This document shows, one piece after another, positions 52,723 to 61,645 of a DNA stretch of 64,000 bases. Every line of letters begins with the position of its first letter. Within the stretch, counting starts at the first letter, position 1. The position numbers and the translations under genes are program-made. The DNA lies in assembly GCF_025907915.1 (NCBI RefSeq), contig NZ_JAPAAF010000004.1:124001-188000 (forward strand), read 5' to 3'. Source of the DNA: Gaoshiqia sediminis (GTDB lineage: Bacteria; Bacteroidota; Bacteroidia; Bacteroidales; Prolixibacteraceae). A model generated the notes under the pieces. That model was given only the letters and a program-made list of their open reading frames with translations. It made no database searches and was not told where the DNA came from.

Positions 52723-55700
52723 TTAAAATGTCGCTTTTAAGCCGAATAAGACGGTTCGGGTTTTGGGATAGAAGTTATTAGAATCAACTCCGGGAGCAAT
52801 GCCACCTTGCTCTACTTCCGGATCGATGCCTTTATATTTTGTAATCGTGAAGAGGTTATTTACAGATGTATAAATACGCAAGTTCTTCACTGATTTGCCG
52901 GGATTCCTGAAATTGTATCCCAAGGTCGCATTATCCAAACGAATGTAACTTCCGTTTTCGATGAAACGGGATGAATACTTGTAAGAGTTCAAATCTAGGG
53001 GAGACTCGTTGGCAACATCCACCAGAATGTTTGCCGAGTGGGCTGTACTGGGGCGGAACAGATCGGCCCGGGTTGCATTGAAAACTTTATTTCCGAATAC
53101 CCCGCGAATGAAAATGTTCAAATCGAAGTTTTTGTATTTGAAATCATTTGTCCAACCCATTAACAGTTTGGGTTGCGGACTTCCCATGTAGTGGTAATCT
53201 ACGCCAATGGCAGGGTTAGTTGTCAGACTGCCGTCGGCGGCAACATACTGCGAAACCCCTTCCGAATTTTTGCCGGCATATTCCAGCGTGAAGAACTGAC
53301 CAATCGGTTTTCCTTCTTTCAGAATCTGAAGGGTACTTCCGGTTTGGCCGCCACCGTCGGGTTGTGTAATCCGGACGGAGTCGCCACCTGTGAACAATGC
53401 ATTTTGCAGTTTCTCAATCACGTTTTTATTGTGGGCCAGGTTGATGCTGCTGGTCCAGGTAAAATCCTGGGATTTCACCGGAGTTACATTCAAACTAACT
53501 TCAACCCCTTTGTTCGACATTTCGCCTCCGTTGGCTGTAATAACCCCGGCTGGAACCAATACCGTATTAACATTGTAGGTATAGATCATGTCTGTGGTTT
53601 TTTTGTTGTACACTTCAACATAACCACTTAATTTCCCGTTGAGTACCGTAAAATCCAAACCAAGGTTGGTGGTGGCTGTTTTTTCCCAGGCCAAATCAGG
53701 ATTTGCTGCCTGGTTCGGACCGTAGGCAAAGATTTGGTTGCCTTGCGAGTAATAAGTACCCAGCGGACCAACAATAAACTGAGCAGTATAAGCATTAAAG
53801 CCTGATGAGTTTCCGGTTACCCCGAAACTACCGCGTAGTTTTAAGTCGCTGAAGAGACTTTGCGATTGCATAAATTCTTCCTGGTCAATTCGCCAGGCTA
53901 ATCCTACCGAAGGGAAATATCCCCATTCGTTGTTTTCGCCGAACACCGAACTGCCATCCCGGCGAATAGAAGCCTGCAACATATATTTGTTATCGTAGCT
54001 ATAGTTTAAACGGGCAAAATCGGAGATCAAGCGGGTTTTCTGGTAAGCGTAAGCATCACCAAAATTCACAATGAACCCATTTACTGCAGCGTAGTTACCT
54101 AAGGCTAAGTTGTTATAGCTCACGTCATCGACAGGGAAATTCGTGTTCGATGAAGTAAAACCGTCGCCGAAAACGTTGTCCTGCCAGGAATATCCCACGA
54201 CAGCGTTGATCGTGTGTTTTTCGAACTCACGGGCCCAGGTCAGGTAGTTTTCGAGGATGATATTGGTATTCTCATAAGAACTTCTGGATGCAAGTCCGTT
54301 CGATCCAAAGTTAATGATTGAATGCGTTGCCGGAGGTTCCGGATTATTATAAAACTGTGCACTGTTGTAATTGGTTGCATAATAGCTGTTGTAATATTCG
54401 CCATTTAGCGATGCACTTCTCTGGTAGGCCACATTCAGGTTGTATTTAAATCCGTAGGGCAGGGTTATTTCGGTTGTGAAGTTCCCCAGCAAGGTATTGA
54501 TTTTTGAATCGTCATCAGCCTGCTCAATGATGGCCAGCGGGTTAAAATACCCCGAGTGGTTGAAGTTTTCGAAATAAGTACCATCTTCATTTTTTGGGCT
54601 GGTTACCGGCAGGTACTTGGCCGCTTGCAATAAGGCTGTGTTTCGCTGAGGTACTTTTGTGTTTTTAATGTTAGAGTTTGTCACGCTCAGCCCGAATTTA
54701 ACCTTGTCGTTGAATGCCAGTTGTTCTATTGCCATGCGGGCAACAATGCGGTTTTGGTTGCTGCTGAGCAAAATACCCTGTTTGTCGATATAGGTAATGC
54801 TGGCGATGTAATTGCTACGCTCATTGCCTCCGCTGTACGACAGGTTGTGGCTGGTTGAAATTGCCGCTGAGCGCTGGATTTCTTTTTGCCAGTTGGTATT
54901 CGCGCCCATATCATCTTCGGGAGCAAAATTCATGTTGTTTTTATCAAGGAAAGATCGCAACTGATTGGCATCCATCATGTCGAGTTGATTTGAAACACTT
55001 TCGATGCCAACATAACCGTTGTAGGAAATTTGCTCCAGATCTTTTTTCCCTTTTCTGGTGGTAATCATGATCACACCATTCGCAGCGCGGTTACCATAGA
55101 TTGAAGTTGCTGCCGCATCTTTCAATACATCAACTGAAACGATATCGTCGGGGGCAACCAGTGAGATGTCGGCGCCGGGAACCCCATCAATCACATAAAA
55201 TGGGCTTTGCGAACTGTTAATGGTTGATGCTCCGCGCATGATAATGGTTGCTCCGCGTGTTGGGTCTCCACTGGATGAGATATTCAATCCGGGTACTTTA
55301 CCCTGTAACAAGGTTCCAACATCGGCAATAGCTCCCCTGTTCAAATCGTCTGACTTTACAGAGGTAACAGCGCTCGATAGGTTTTTACGCGAGTTCCTTC
55401 CATAACCGATGGCTACAACCTCTTCCAGGCCAACAACATCAGCTTTAAGGGTTACGTTGATGGCTTGCTGACCAGTGTACCCAACTTCTTCACTCTTCAT
55501 TCCAACAAAAGAGATTACCAGGACTGGATTGCTTCCCGATACTTCGATGCTGAAATTCCCGTCAAAGTCGGTGATGGTTCCCTTCGAAGTGCCTTTTTGC
55601 ATCACGGTTGCCCCGGGGATAGGACTGCCACTTTCATCGGACACCGACCCACGGACCAAGACGGGTTGTTGACTGGTATAAACTGAGCCAACATTTTCTT

Positions 55701-56073
55701 GTTGTGCCGGACTGAGGATAATTTGCCGGTCTTTGATGTCGTATTTTACATTAGTTCCGCGGAAAACTTCGTCCAGCACTTCGCTTACCTTTTTATCCGA
55801 AAGATTAATGCTCACTCTGCGGTTGACATCAATCAACTCATTGCTGTACAAAAAGAAAAATTCGCTGTTTTGTTCGATTTCCATCAACACGTTTTTCACG
55901 GTGGTGTTACTCATATTCAGCGACAACCGTGTTCCTTGTGAGTAGGAATTGATCGCCAGCGCCTGGCTGATGGCGATAATAACCAGTAGTGCAGTTAGTT
56001 TCATACATCTTACAATTTTTTTGACTTGCGGATAATAACTATCCGGGCCAAACCTTTTACGATTTTTTTCCAT
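52723..56073 (-). CDS. SusC/RagA-family TonB-dependent transporter with STN signalling domain
   Basis: 1116-residue outer-membrane transporter. A long signal region (residues 1-46) precedes an STN domain (about 47-125, with TVKNVLMEIEQNSEFFFLYS and KVSEVLDEVFRGTNVKYDI), which contacts a FecR anti-sigma factor. A carboxypeptidase-like domain follows (about 135-220, GSVSDESGSPIPGATVMQKG). The SusC plug has VVAIGYG, GKVPGLNISSSG, YVIDGVPGAD and LKDAAATSIYGNRAANGVI. The barrel ends with KTRTVLFGLKATF. It imports oligosaccharides and reports binding to the adjacent FecR/sigma pair. I took the ATG at 56073, since the N-terminal extension is usual in this group. Confidence 0.95.
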   Translation of the reverse strand: MEKNRKRFGPDSYYPQVKKIVRCMKLTALLVIIAISQALAINSYSQGTRLSLNMSNTTVKNVLMEIEQNSEFFFLYSNELIDVNRRVSINLSDKKVSEVLDEVFRGTNVKYDIKDRQIILSPAQQENVGSVYTSQQPVLVRGSVSDESGSPIPGATVMQKGTSKGTITDFDGNFSIEVSGSNPVLVISFVGMKSEEVGYTGQQAINVTLKADVVGLEEVVAIGYGRNSRKNLSSAVTSVKSDDLNRGAIADVGTLLQGKVPGLNISSSGDPTRGATIIMRGASTINSSQSPFYVIDGVPGADISLVAPDDIVSVDVLKDAAATSIYGNRAANGVIMITTRKGKKDLEQISYNGYVGIESVSNQLDMMDANQLRSFLDKNNMNFAPEDDMGANTNWQKEIQRSAAISTSHNLSYSGGNERSNYIASITYIDKQGILLSSNQNRIVARMAIEQLAFNDKVKFGLSVTNSNIKNTKVPQRNTALLQAAKYLPVTSPKNEDGTYFENFNHSGYFNPLAIIEQADDDSKINTLLGNFTTEITLPYGFKYNLNVAYQRSASLNGEYYNSYYATNYNSAQFYNNPEPPATHSIINFGSNGLASRSSYENTNIILENYLTWAREFEKHTINAVVGYSWQDNVFGDGFTSSNTNFPVDDVSYNNLALGNYAAVNGFIVNFGDAYAYQKTRLISDFARLNYSYDNKYMLQASIRRDGSSVFGENNEWGYFPSVGLAWRIDQEEFMQSQSLFSDLKLRGSFGVTGNSSGFNAYTAQFIVGPLGTYYSQGNQIFAYGPNQAANPDLAWEKTATTNLGLDFTVLNGKLSGYVEVYNKKTTDMIYTYNVNTVLVPAGVITANGGEMSNKGVEVSLNVTPVKSQDFTWTSSINLAHNKNVIEKLQNALFTGGDSVRITQPDGGGQTGSTLQILKEGKPIGQFFTLEYAGKNSEGVSQYVAADGSLTTNPAIGVDYHYMGSPQPKLLMGWTNDFKYKNFDLNIFIRGVFGNKVFNATRADLFRPSTAHSANILVDVANESPLDLNSYKYSSRFIENGSYIRLDNATLGYNFRNPGKSVKNLRIYTSVNNLFTITKYKGIDPEVEQGGIAPGVDSNNFYPKTRTVLFGLKATF

Positions 56074-56198
56074 AATTTTGTAATGGTTTTAGTTTGACAA
56101 TAATTATCGATGTTGTTATTCTGAGCGAACCACAAGGGAAGGTGTTGCAGCACTTTCCCTTATTTATTTTTCTTCTTTTCTCATTGGCAAAGGCATGT

Positions 56199-57251
56199 TT
56201 AATTGTGTCTTGAGATCACGTATTTAGTTCTTGTCATGCTGCTGCTTTGTTGCGGGCTTATGGTATACTGTTCTAAACGAAATCCGGCAGCATTGGAAAC
56301 ATACTCCAACACCTGGGGTAACGTTTCGTTTTGGATGGTCATCGTGAACGGATGTTTGCCCAGTTTTCCGGTCGGGTCTTTCAATTCAATTTCAGTATTG
56401 TACCATCTGCTCAAACGGGTGATTACTTCTTCCAGCGGGTCATTTCTGAAAATCAGTTTTCCTTCGGTCCATGCGGTATATTTATCCACATCAACTATTT
56501 GTTTGGTCAGCGAGCCGGATTGTTTCCGGTATATGACTTGTTCGTTTGGGTTCATTTCCAGTTTCTTTTCCAAATTGTTAGCCGGTGCGAAATACACTTT
56601 CCCTTCTTCCAGTACAACCGATGAATGGTCGTCGTCGGGGAATGCCGAAACATTAAATCGGGTGCCGGTAACCGTGATGATGCCATCGGTTGTTTTTACT
56701 TCAAACGGATGCTTTTTGTCGGATGAAACATGGAAATAGGCTTCTCCGGTGAGGATGACTTCGCGATTTCTTTGTGTGAACTGACTTGGATACTGCAGGG
56801 TTGTTCCGCCGTTTTGCCAAACTTCGGTGCCATCGGGCAATACCGTTTTCAGTTTCGAGCCCATGGGCGTTTCCAGTGTAATATATTGTCCGCTTGTGGC
56901 ATGATTGGTGTTTTGGTAGAACATCCAGACACTGGCTAGCAGCAGCGGGATAAACAGGACGGCGGCAGCCCGCTGAGCGTACTGGTAAAATTTTCGGAGG
57001 ATTGGTTGTTTTGCTTTTTGTTCCAGATTAATCTGATGATGAATGGAGTCGAGCATTTGGTTAAGTTCGTCTTCCCTGATTTTGTGCCGGTTTGATGGCG
57101 AATGCTGCCAGTATTCGAAAAGCAGCATCCTCAATTGTTCCTTGTGCTCATCCGATTGAAACAACTGAATCATCCGGGCAAGCTCTTCCGGATTGCAGGT
57201 ATTGTTCAGGTATTTTTCTATCAGTGAAACTATATTTTCAGATTTGTCCAT
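56199..57251 (-). CDS. FecR-family anti-sigma factor
   Basis: 350-residue inner-membrane regulator. The cytoplasmic N-terminus (residues 1-90, LIEKYLNNTCNPEELARMIQL) binds the sigma factor. One membrane helix lies at about 91-108 (AAVLFIPLLLASVWMFYQN). The periplasmic FecR domain has LETPMGSKLKTVLPDGTEVWQNGG, TGEAYFHVSSDKKHPFEV and VTGTRFNVSAFPDDD. The C-terminal DUF4974 domain (GKLIFRNDPLEEVITRLSRWYN) contacts the STN domain of SusC. It is flanked by the sigma gene (145 bases upstream) and susC (125 bases downstream), the standard trans-envelope arrangement. Confidence 0.94.
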   Translation of the reverse strand: MDKSENIVSLIEKYLNNTCNPEELARMIQLFQSDEHKEQLRMLLFEYWQHSPSNRHKIREDELNQMLDSIHHQINLEQKAKQPILRKFYQYAQRAAAVLFIPLLLASVWMFYQNTNHATSGQYITLETPMGSKLKTVLPDGTEVWQNGGTTLQYPSQFTQRNREVILTGEAYFHVSSDKKHPFEVKTTDGIITVTGTRFNVSAFPDDDHSSVVLEEGKVYFAPANNLEKKLEMNPNEQVIYRKQSGSLTKQIVDVDKYTAWTEGKLIFRNDPLEEVITRLSRWYNTEIELKDPTGKLGKHPFTMTIQNETLPQVLEYVSNAAGFRLEQYTISPQQSSSMTRTKYVISRHN

Positions 57252-57396
57252 TTGATAATGATTTAAAAAACTGAACTCTGGTTAGCTCCAAGCCAGGAGT
57301 GATTGTCAGAAGTTCACAGGTATTACGTAGAAGATAGTTGTATCCCCCAAGGGAAAATATAGAAAAATTAATCCGTTTTTTATAAGTTGTTGTTGG

Positions 57397-57987
57397 TTAG
57401 ATGAATAAGGAGGTGAAAAGAAATGATTTTAGTTCTCCTGAATTCAATTTTCTCCGGATGGATTTTAAGGACAGGTTGATTTGGTTTTCAACCGTTTTTA
57501 CGGAGATGTTGAGTTTTTTTGCGATTTCGGCATGACTGAGGCCTTCCTCCCGGCTCATCTGAAAAATAAGTTTGCGTTGTTTGGGTAATTGCTGAATAGC
57601 TTCTTGAAGCTTGTAAGTCAGTTCGTTGAAATGAAAAAGGTTCTCTGTTTCTGTTCCCTCTTTGGTTACATGGGTTTTTAAATATTCGGCATACTTTTCG
57701 TCCTTCAGTCGTTTTCGGATCAGGTCGATGGAAATGTTGTGGGATATGGTGAAGAGATAAGCATTCAACGATTGGTTGGGTTGGATTTCCTTACGTTTGT
57801 TCCACAGTTTCAGAAAAGTATCCTGTACAATCTCTTTGGCATCTTCGCGGTTTTTCAGAATGGAAAAGGCAAAACTATACAGCCGTTCACTGTATTGACG
57901 GTAAAGTATATCGAAGGCTTTCATGTCTTCTTCTTTTAGCCTCTTTACCAGCTGTTTCGTATTTTCACTCGCCGGAGTTCCATTCAT
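57397..57987 (-). CDS. ECF sigma-70 family sigma factor
   Basis: 196-residue extracytoplasmic-function sigma factor. Region 2 is AFDILYRQYSERLYSFAFSI with the promoter-melting EDAKEIVQDTFLKLWNKR. Region 4 is LPKQRKLIFQMSREEGLSHAEIA followed by the helix-turn-helix NISVKTVENQINLSLKSIRR. The ATG at 57987 is preferred; the frame is open to a TTG at 58020. It should be held by the FecR protein downstream and released when SusC binds its glycan, then drive susCD transcription. Confidence 0.94.
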   Translation of the reverse strand: MNGTPASENTKQLVKRLKEEDMKAFDILYRQYSERLYSFAFSILKNREDAKEIVQDTFLKLWNKRKEIQPNQSLNAYLFTISHNISIDLIRKRLKDEKYAEYLKTHVTKEGTETENLFHFNELTYKLQEAIQQLPKQRKLIFQMSREEGLSHAEIAKKLNISVKTVENQINLSLKSIRRKLNSGELKSFLFTSLFI

Positions 57988-58070
57988 TTCAGCACTGTTA
58001 ATTGCGGATAAAACTATCAATATTTTTCAATTAAGTGATTAAGGAACGATGAAGATGTTTTTGGTGTAGC

Positions 58071-60548
58071 TTATTTTGCTGATTGATTGGTTACTTCCAG
58101 ATATTTTAATACATATCGGATTTCAGAGTAAGTGTAACTTTCTCCCAATGCTGCTTTAAGTTTGCCAAATGACAGGTTTGGATTCTTACCGACCAATTCA
58201 ACAATGGTTTTTTGCTTTTCAGGGGCTACCAAATGTTTAATTTCCAATTCGCCGGTGCCCACGAAATGGGCCAGGTGCCCTTCAATGGTCGAAAGAGCCA
58301 TTTCCCGTTCCCGGGCAATTTCATCAACTGTTTTACCCGATTTGAAAAGATTAAAGCTTATATTTTTGGAGTCGAGCATGGCTTTGGCGGGTTCTTTTTC
58401 AGCTCCGACGGGGAGTTCCATGCCTTTTTCCTTTCGGTAAGCAATGGTCATTTCCAGGATTTCTTTGCCATATTGTTGCAGTTTCTTTCCGCCCAGTCCT
58501 TTTATCGCTTTTAACTGGATAAGTTTGGCTGGCAGTTTTTCGGCGATTTCGGATAAGGTTTTCTGAGGAATGATTTTGGAAACGGGAACTTGTTGTGCTT
58601 TTGATTTTTTCAGTCGCCAGGTGCTTAACGTGTTGAAAAAAGCGGGATGAGAAGACGTAGCCGCCATGGCATGATCACTAGCGTGGGTTTTGAATCCGGG
58701 CGTAATGGTGGCTTTTGCTTTTGTTTCCAGATAGGTTTTCAATTGGAACCCATTCAGGCAACAGTTCAGCACACTTTTCTTTATGGCAAGTTCGCGGTGT
58801 AGCTTTTCCATCCCTTCCTGAAAACTTTTGCGGATGGCAGCGTTGTCGGTTTGAAAGCCTGTCTTCTGAAGGGGGTTGATGATGAGGTTTTCCAGTTTCT
58901 CCAAAAAGTAGGCGCTGGCTTTTGTTACCCGTTCCTGAAGTTGGTCATTTGCTTCTGCATCCGCTGTCAGGGTGATCAGTTGCCGGATTTGACGGTCGAA
59001 CTTTTCGGATACTTCCAGCATATCCGTTTTCAAGTGAGGCAACACCTGTTGAAGTGTTTGCGGCAGGTTGCCCAACAACAAGGCGCCGTGTTCGGTGCAT
59101 AATTTCTGAAGGTATTGGAGCTGCCAAAGTAACGGTTTGAAATCGAAAAGTTCGCTCAGCAGTTGTTGCTGATAAATTTTTCGAGAATTGGTCAGTTCTT
59201 TCTCACCGGGTTGGTTTTGTTCAACCTGTTGGGTGAACGAACGGACGGTGCCGTCATTTTTGATACTTTGCGTTTCAATGGGCGAACTCAGCACCAGTCC
59301 TTCCAGAGATTTGCAGCGGCTGAGCGCCACATAAACCTGTCCGTGGGCAAATGATAATCGCGCGTTGATGATGGCTTTTTCAAAAGTAAGTCCCTGACTT
59401 TTGTGGATGGTAATGGCCCAGGCCAGTTTCAGCGGAAACTGCTCAAAGGTCCCAATAATTTCTTCTTTTATTTCTTTGGTTTCGGGGTCGAGCGAGTATT
59501 TGGCATTCTGCCAGGTTTCGCGTTCTACGACAATTGGTTCAAAATCACCTTTACACGAAACTTCGATCTTATCTTCCCAAATACGTGTGATTTTTCCAAT
59601 CTTTCCGTTGAAATATAGCTTTTCCGACGAACTGTCGTTTTTTACAAACATCACCTGTGCGCCGGTTTTTAATACTAGTTCAAAGTCGGTTGGGTAAAGG
59701 TATTCCGGAAAATCAAGATGCACATTGGCTTCAAAAAAATGTTCTCTGCTTTTCAGTTCTTTCAGCTTGGTTTGGTTGATTTGTTGTGCTTGGTAATTGT
59801 GTGTCGTCAGGGTGATGTAGCCTTCTTCGTCGGTTGGCTTAAAACCGGGGATATAGCGTTTGTTCAGTTCGGAAAGGGTGTTTGCGTCGGCATTGTTTTC
59901 TCGGATTTGGTTGAGAAGATGAATGAATTTTTCATCGCTTTGGCGATAGATGTGACGCAATTCGATGCTGATGAAATTCGATTGACGGAGGGCACGGCTG
60001 CTAAAAAAATAGCAGGTGTCGTAATAGCTTTTCAGGATGTTCCATTCTTCTTCCTTCACCACTGGGGCGAGCTGTTGCAGATCGCCGATCATTAAAAGTT
60101 GTACGCCGCCAAAAGGTTTTCGCCGGTCGCGGAAACGGCGCAATACCTCGTCAATGGCATCTAGCAAGTCGGCACGGACCATGCTGATTTCATCAATCAC
60201 CAATAAGTCGAGGCTTCGGATGATGTTGATTTTTTCCTGGCTGTACCGTTTGATGTTGGTAGGCGCATTTAATCCTGATTGGCTGCTAATGCTCATCGAT
60301 GGATTTTCCTGAGGAACCTGTGGCCCGAATGAGACCTGGAAGAAGGAATGAATGGTGACCCCGCCTGCGTTGATGGCAGCCACGCCGGTTGGCGCAACTA
60401 CAACCATGCGCTTGGGTGACTCGCGTTTCAGGTTTTTCAGGAAGGTGGTTTTTCCGGTCCCGGCTTTTCCGGTCAAAAAAATGTTTTGGTTGGTGTAGCG
60501 TACGAAATCCGAAGCCAATTGAAGCTGGTCATTTTTAATTTCTGCCAT
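58071..60548 (-). CDS. PIF1/RecD-like superfamily 1 helicase with HRDC and helix-turn-helix tail
   Basis: 825-residue ATPase. Walker A is FLTGKAGTGKTTFLKNL and Walker B is LLVIDEISMV; other helicase motifs are LLMIGDLQQLAPVV, IYRQSD, ITIHKSQGLTFEKA and VYVALSRCKSLEGL. This is the PIF1-type core, with the end at about residue 430. The long middle region is helical without a clear family. Near the C-terminus an HRDC-like segment (IKGLGGKKLQQYGKEILEMI-like, about 695-740) and an HTH_40 segment (SGKTVDEIAREREMALSTIEGHL) follow, then a final winged-helix-like tail. I chose the ATG at 60548 (MAEIKNDQL); the frame extends upstream to 60653. It probably acts in DNA repair or replication fork processing and stands alone. 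Confidence 0.87.
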   Translation of the reverse strand: MAEIKNDQLQLASDFVRYTNQNIFLTGKAGTGKTTFLKNLKRESPKRMVVVAPTGVAAINAGGVTIHSFFQVSFGPQVPQENPSMSISSQSGLNAPTNIKRYSQEKINIIRSLDLLVIDEISMVRADLLDAIDEVLRRFRDRRKPFGGVQLLMIGDLQQLAPVVKEEEWNILKSYYDTCYFFSSRALRQSNFISIELRHIYRQSDEKFIHLLNQIRENNADANTLSELNKRYIPGFKPTDEEGYITLTTHNYQAQQINQTKLKELKSREHFFEANVHLDFPEYLYPTDFELVLKTGAQVMFVKNDSSSEKLYFNGKIGKITRIWEDKIEVSCKGDFEPIVVERETWQNAKYSLDPETKEIKEEIIGTFEQFPLKLAWAITIHKSQGLTFEKAIINARLSFAHGQVYVALSRCKSLEGLVLSSPIETQSIKNDGTVRSFTQQVEQNQPGEKELTNSRKIYQQQLLSELFDFKPLLWQLQYLQKLCTEHGALLLGNLPQTLQQVLPHLKTDMLEVSEKFDRQIRQLITLTADAEANDQLQERVTKASAYFLEKLENLIINPLQKTGFQTDNAAIRKSFQEGMEKLHRELAIKKSVLNCCLNGFQLKTYLETKAKATITPGFKTHASDHAMAATSSHPAFFNTLSTWRLKKSKAQQVPVSKIIPQKTLSEIAEKLPAKLIQLKAIKGLGGKKLQQYGKEILEMTIAYRKEKGMELPVGAEKEPAKAMLDSKNISFNLFKSGKTVDEIAREREMALSTIEGHLAHFVGTGELEIKHLVAPEKQKTIVELVGKNPNLSFGKLKAALGESYTYSEIRYVLKYLEVTNQSAK

Positions 60549-60719
60549 GATCGATAGGGTTGTTATTTTTGATGGAAATTGATAGGGGCGTCCCAAGAAT
60601 TTCTGCTTAACTAAAATACAACATTCTCGCGGAAACAAAAACAGCCTGTTCAACTTTGTTGGTTAATCCGACTATGGCAGTTTATTTTGCCTTTTTACTT
60701 GATACTTACGAGAAACAGA

Positions 60720-61334
60720 TTATACAATCTTCTTTCCGTGAAATTCGTTGGTGCGTATTAATTTACTTAGCTCAGGCAAGTTTTCTCTGGTTACTTTTCC
60801 GGCTGCCACAATGATGGTTCGTCCGCTTGCTTTTTCTATCAATTGGTTCAGCATGTCCATACCTTCTTCGGCTGTTGCTTTTGTTCCCGAGGTAAGTATT
60901 CGGTCGGCGCCTATGCGGATCAAGATTTCCATTCCGGCCAATGGATCGGTCAACTCGTCGAATGCTTTGTGAAAAGTGACCTGCATAGGCCTGGCATGTT
61001 CAATTAGTTCGCGTGTATTTTTTACATCAATCTCACCGGTCGGGGTCAGCAACCCGAATACAACCGCAGGTACACCTAGTTGCTTGCAGATGTCAATATC
61101 GGTCTTCATAATTTCCAACTCTTCCGTCGAATATACAAAGTTTCCTCCGCGTGGACGGATCATGATGAAGGATGGAACAGCCAGTTTTTGAACACACGTT
61201 TTAATCGTACCATAGGATGGGGTAGTGCCGCCAACCTGCAGGTTTTCGCAGAGTTCAACCCGGTTGGCGCCGGCTTGCTGTGCGGCCAGTGCTTCGGCAA
61301 AATTTTCTATACAGGCTTCTTTTATCATGATCAT
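60720..61334 (-). CDS. cutC: CutC-family copper homeostasis protein, short C-terminus
   Basis: 204-residue TIM-barrel protein of the CutC family. Landmarks are EACIENFAEALAAQQAGANRVELCENL, GGTTPSYGTIK, IMIRPRGGNFVYS, EIMKTDIDICKQLGVPAVVFGLL and TFHKAFDEL, and the usual LTSGTKATAEEG. Reported roles concern copper tolerance, but the biochemical activity is unclear. It ends at TNEFHGKKIV, where relatives such as the E. coli protein (about 248 residues) carry roughly 30-40 more. The two other downstream frames do not restore the missing part, so this is a short form and not an obvious single frameshift. An ATG two codons in is also possible. Confidence 0.85.
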   Translation of the reverse strand: MIMIKEACIENFAEALAAQQAGANRVELCENLQVGGTTPSYGTIKTCVQKLAVPSFIMIRPRGGNFVYSTEELEIMKTDIDICKQLGVPAVVFGLLTPTGEIDVKNTRELIEHARPMQVTFHKAFDELTDPLAGMEILIRIGADRILTSGTKATAEEGMDMLNQLIEKASGRTIIVAAGKVTRENLPELSKLIRTNEFHGKKIV

Positions 61335-61645
61335 TTTTTGTTGGAGCGGTAAAGATAGTTGGTTTGATTTTTACACACACCTGTCTCGACCAATTTTCAT
61401 CAATACCAAAAGCCCGGAGCTACCGGGCTTTTGCTGTATTAACCATTTATTTGAAAAACTTTACTTGCGAATGAAGGTATTCAGAATTACTTTTTGAACA
61501 GGTAAGGATAGGATAATTAAGAATTTCATTTTGAATACCGTGTGAAAAATGAACGCTTTGACCAGGATAATTTGAACTAAGGAATTTTGAACTAAGGATG
61601 TTGCCAGTAACGCTTCACTTTTCTGCTAACTATATATTGATCTTT
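61335..61645 (-). other. Intergenic region between cutC and the anti-sigma-like TPR gene
   Basis: No gene is seen in these 311 bases. The region contains the terminator at 61408-61432. It also has a short imperfect tandem repeat of TTTGAACTAAGGA at about 61571-61599, close to the stop of the upstream gene. Confidence 0.5.
61408..61432 (-). terminator. Intrinsic terminator upstream of cutC
   Basis: AAAAGCCCGG (61408-61417) and CCGGGCTTTT (61423-61432) pair perfectly around a 5-base loop, with T-rich ends in both directions. It would end the transcript of the gene at 61646-63184. Confidence 0.88.
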
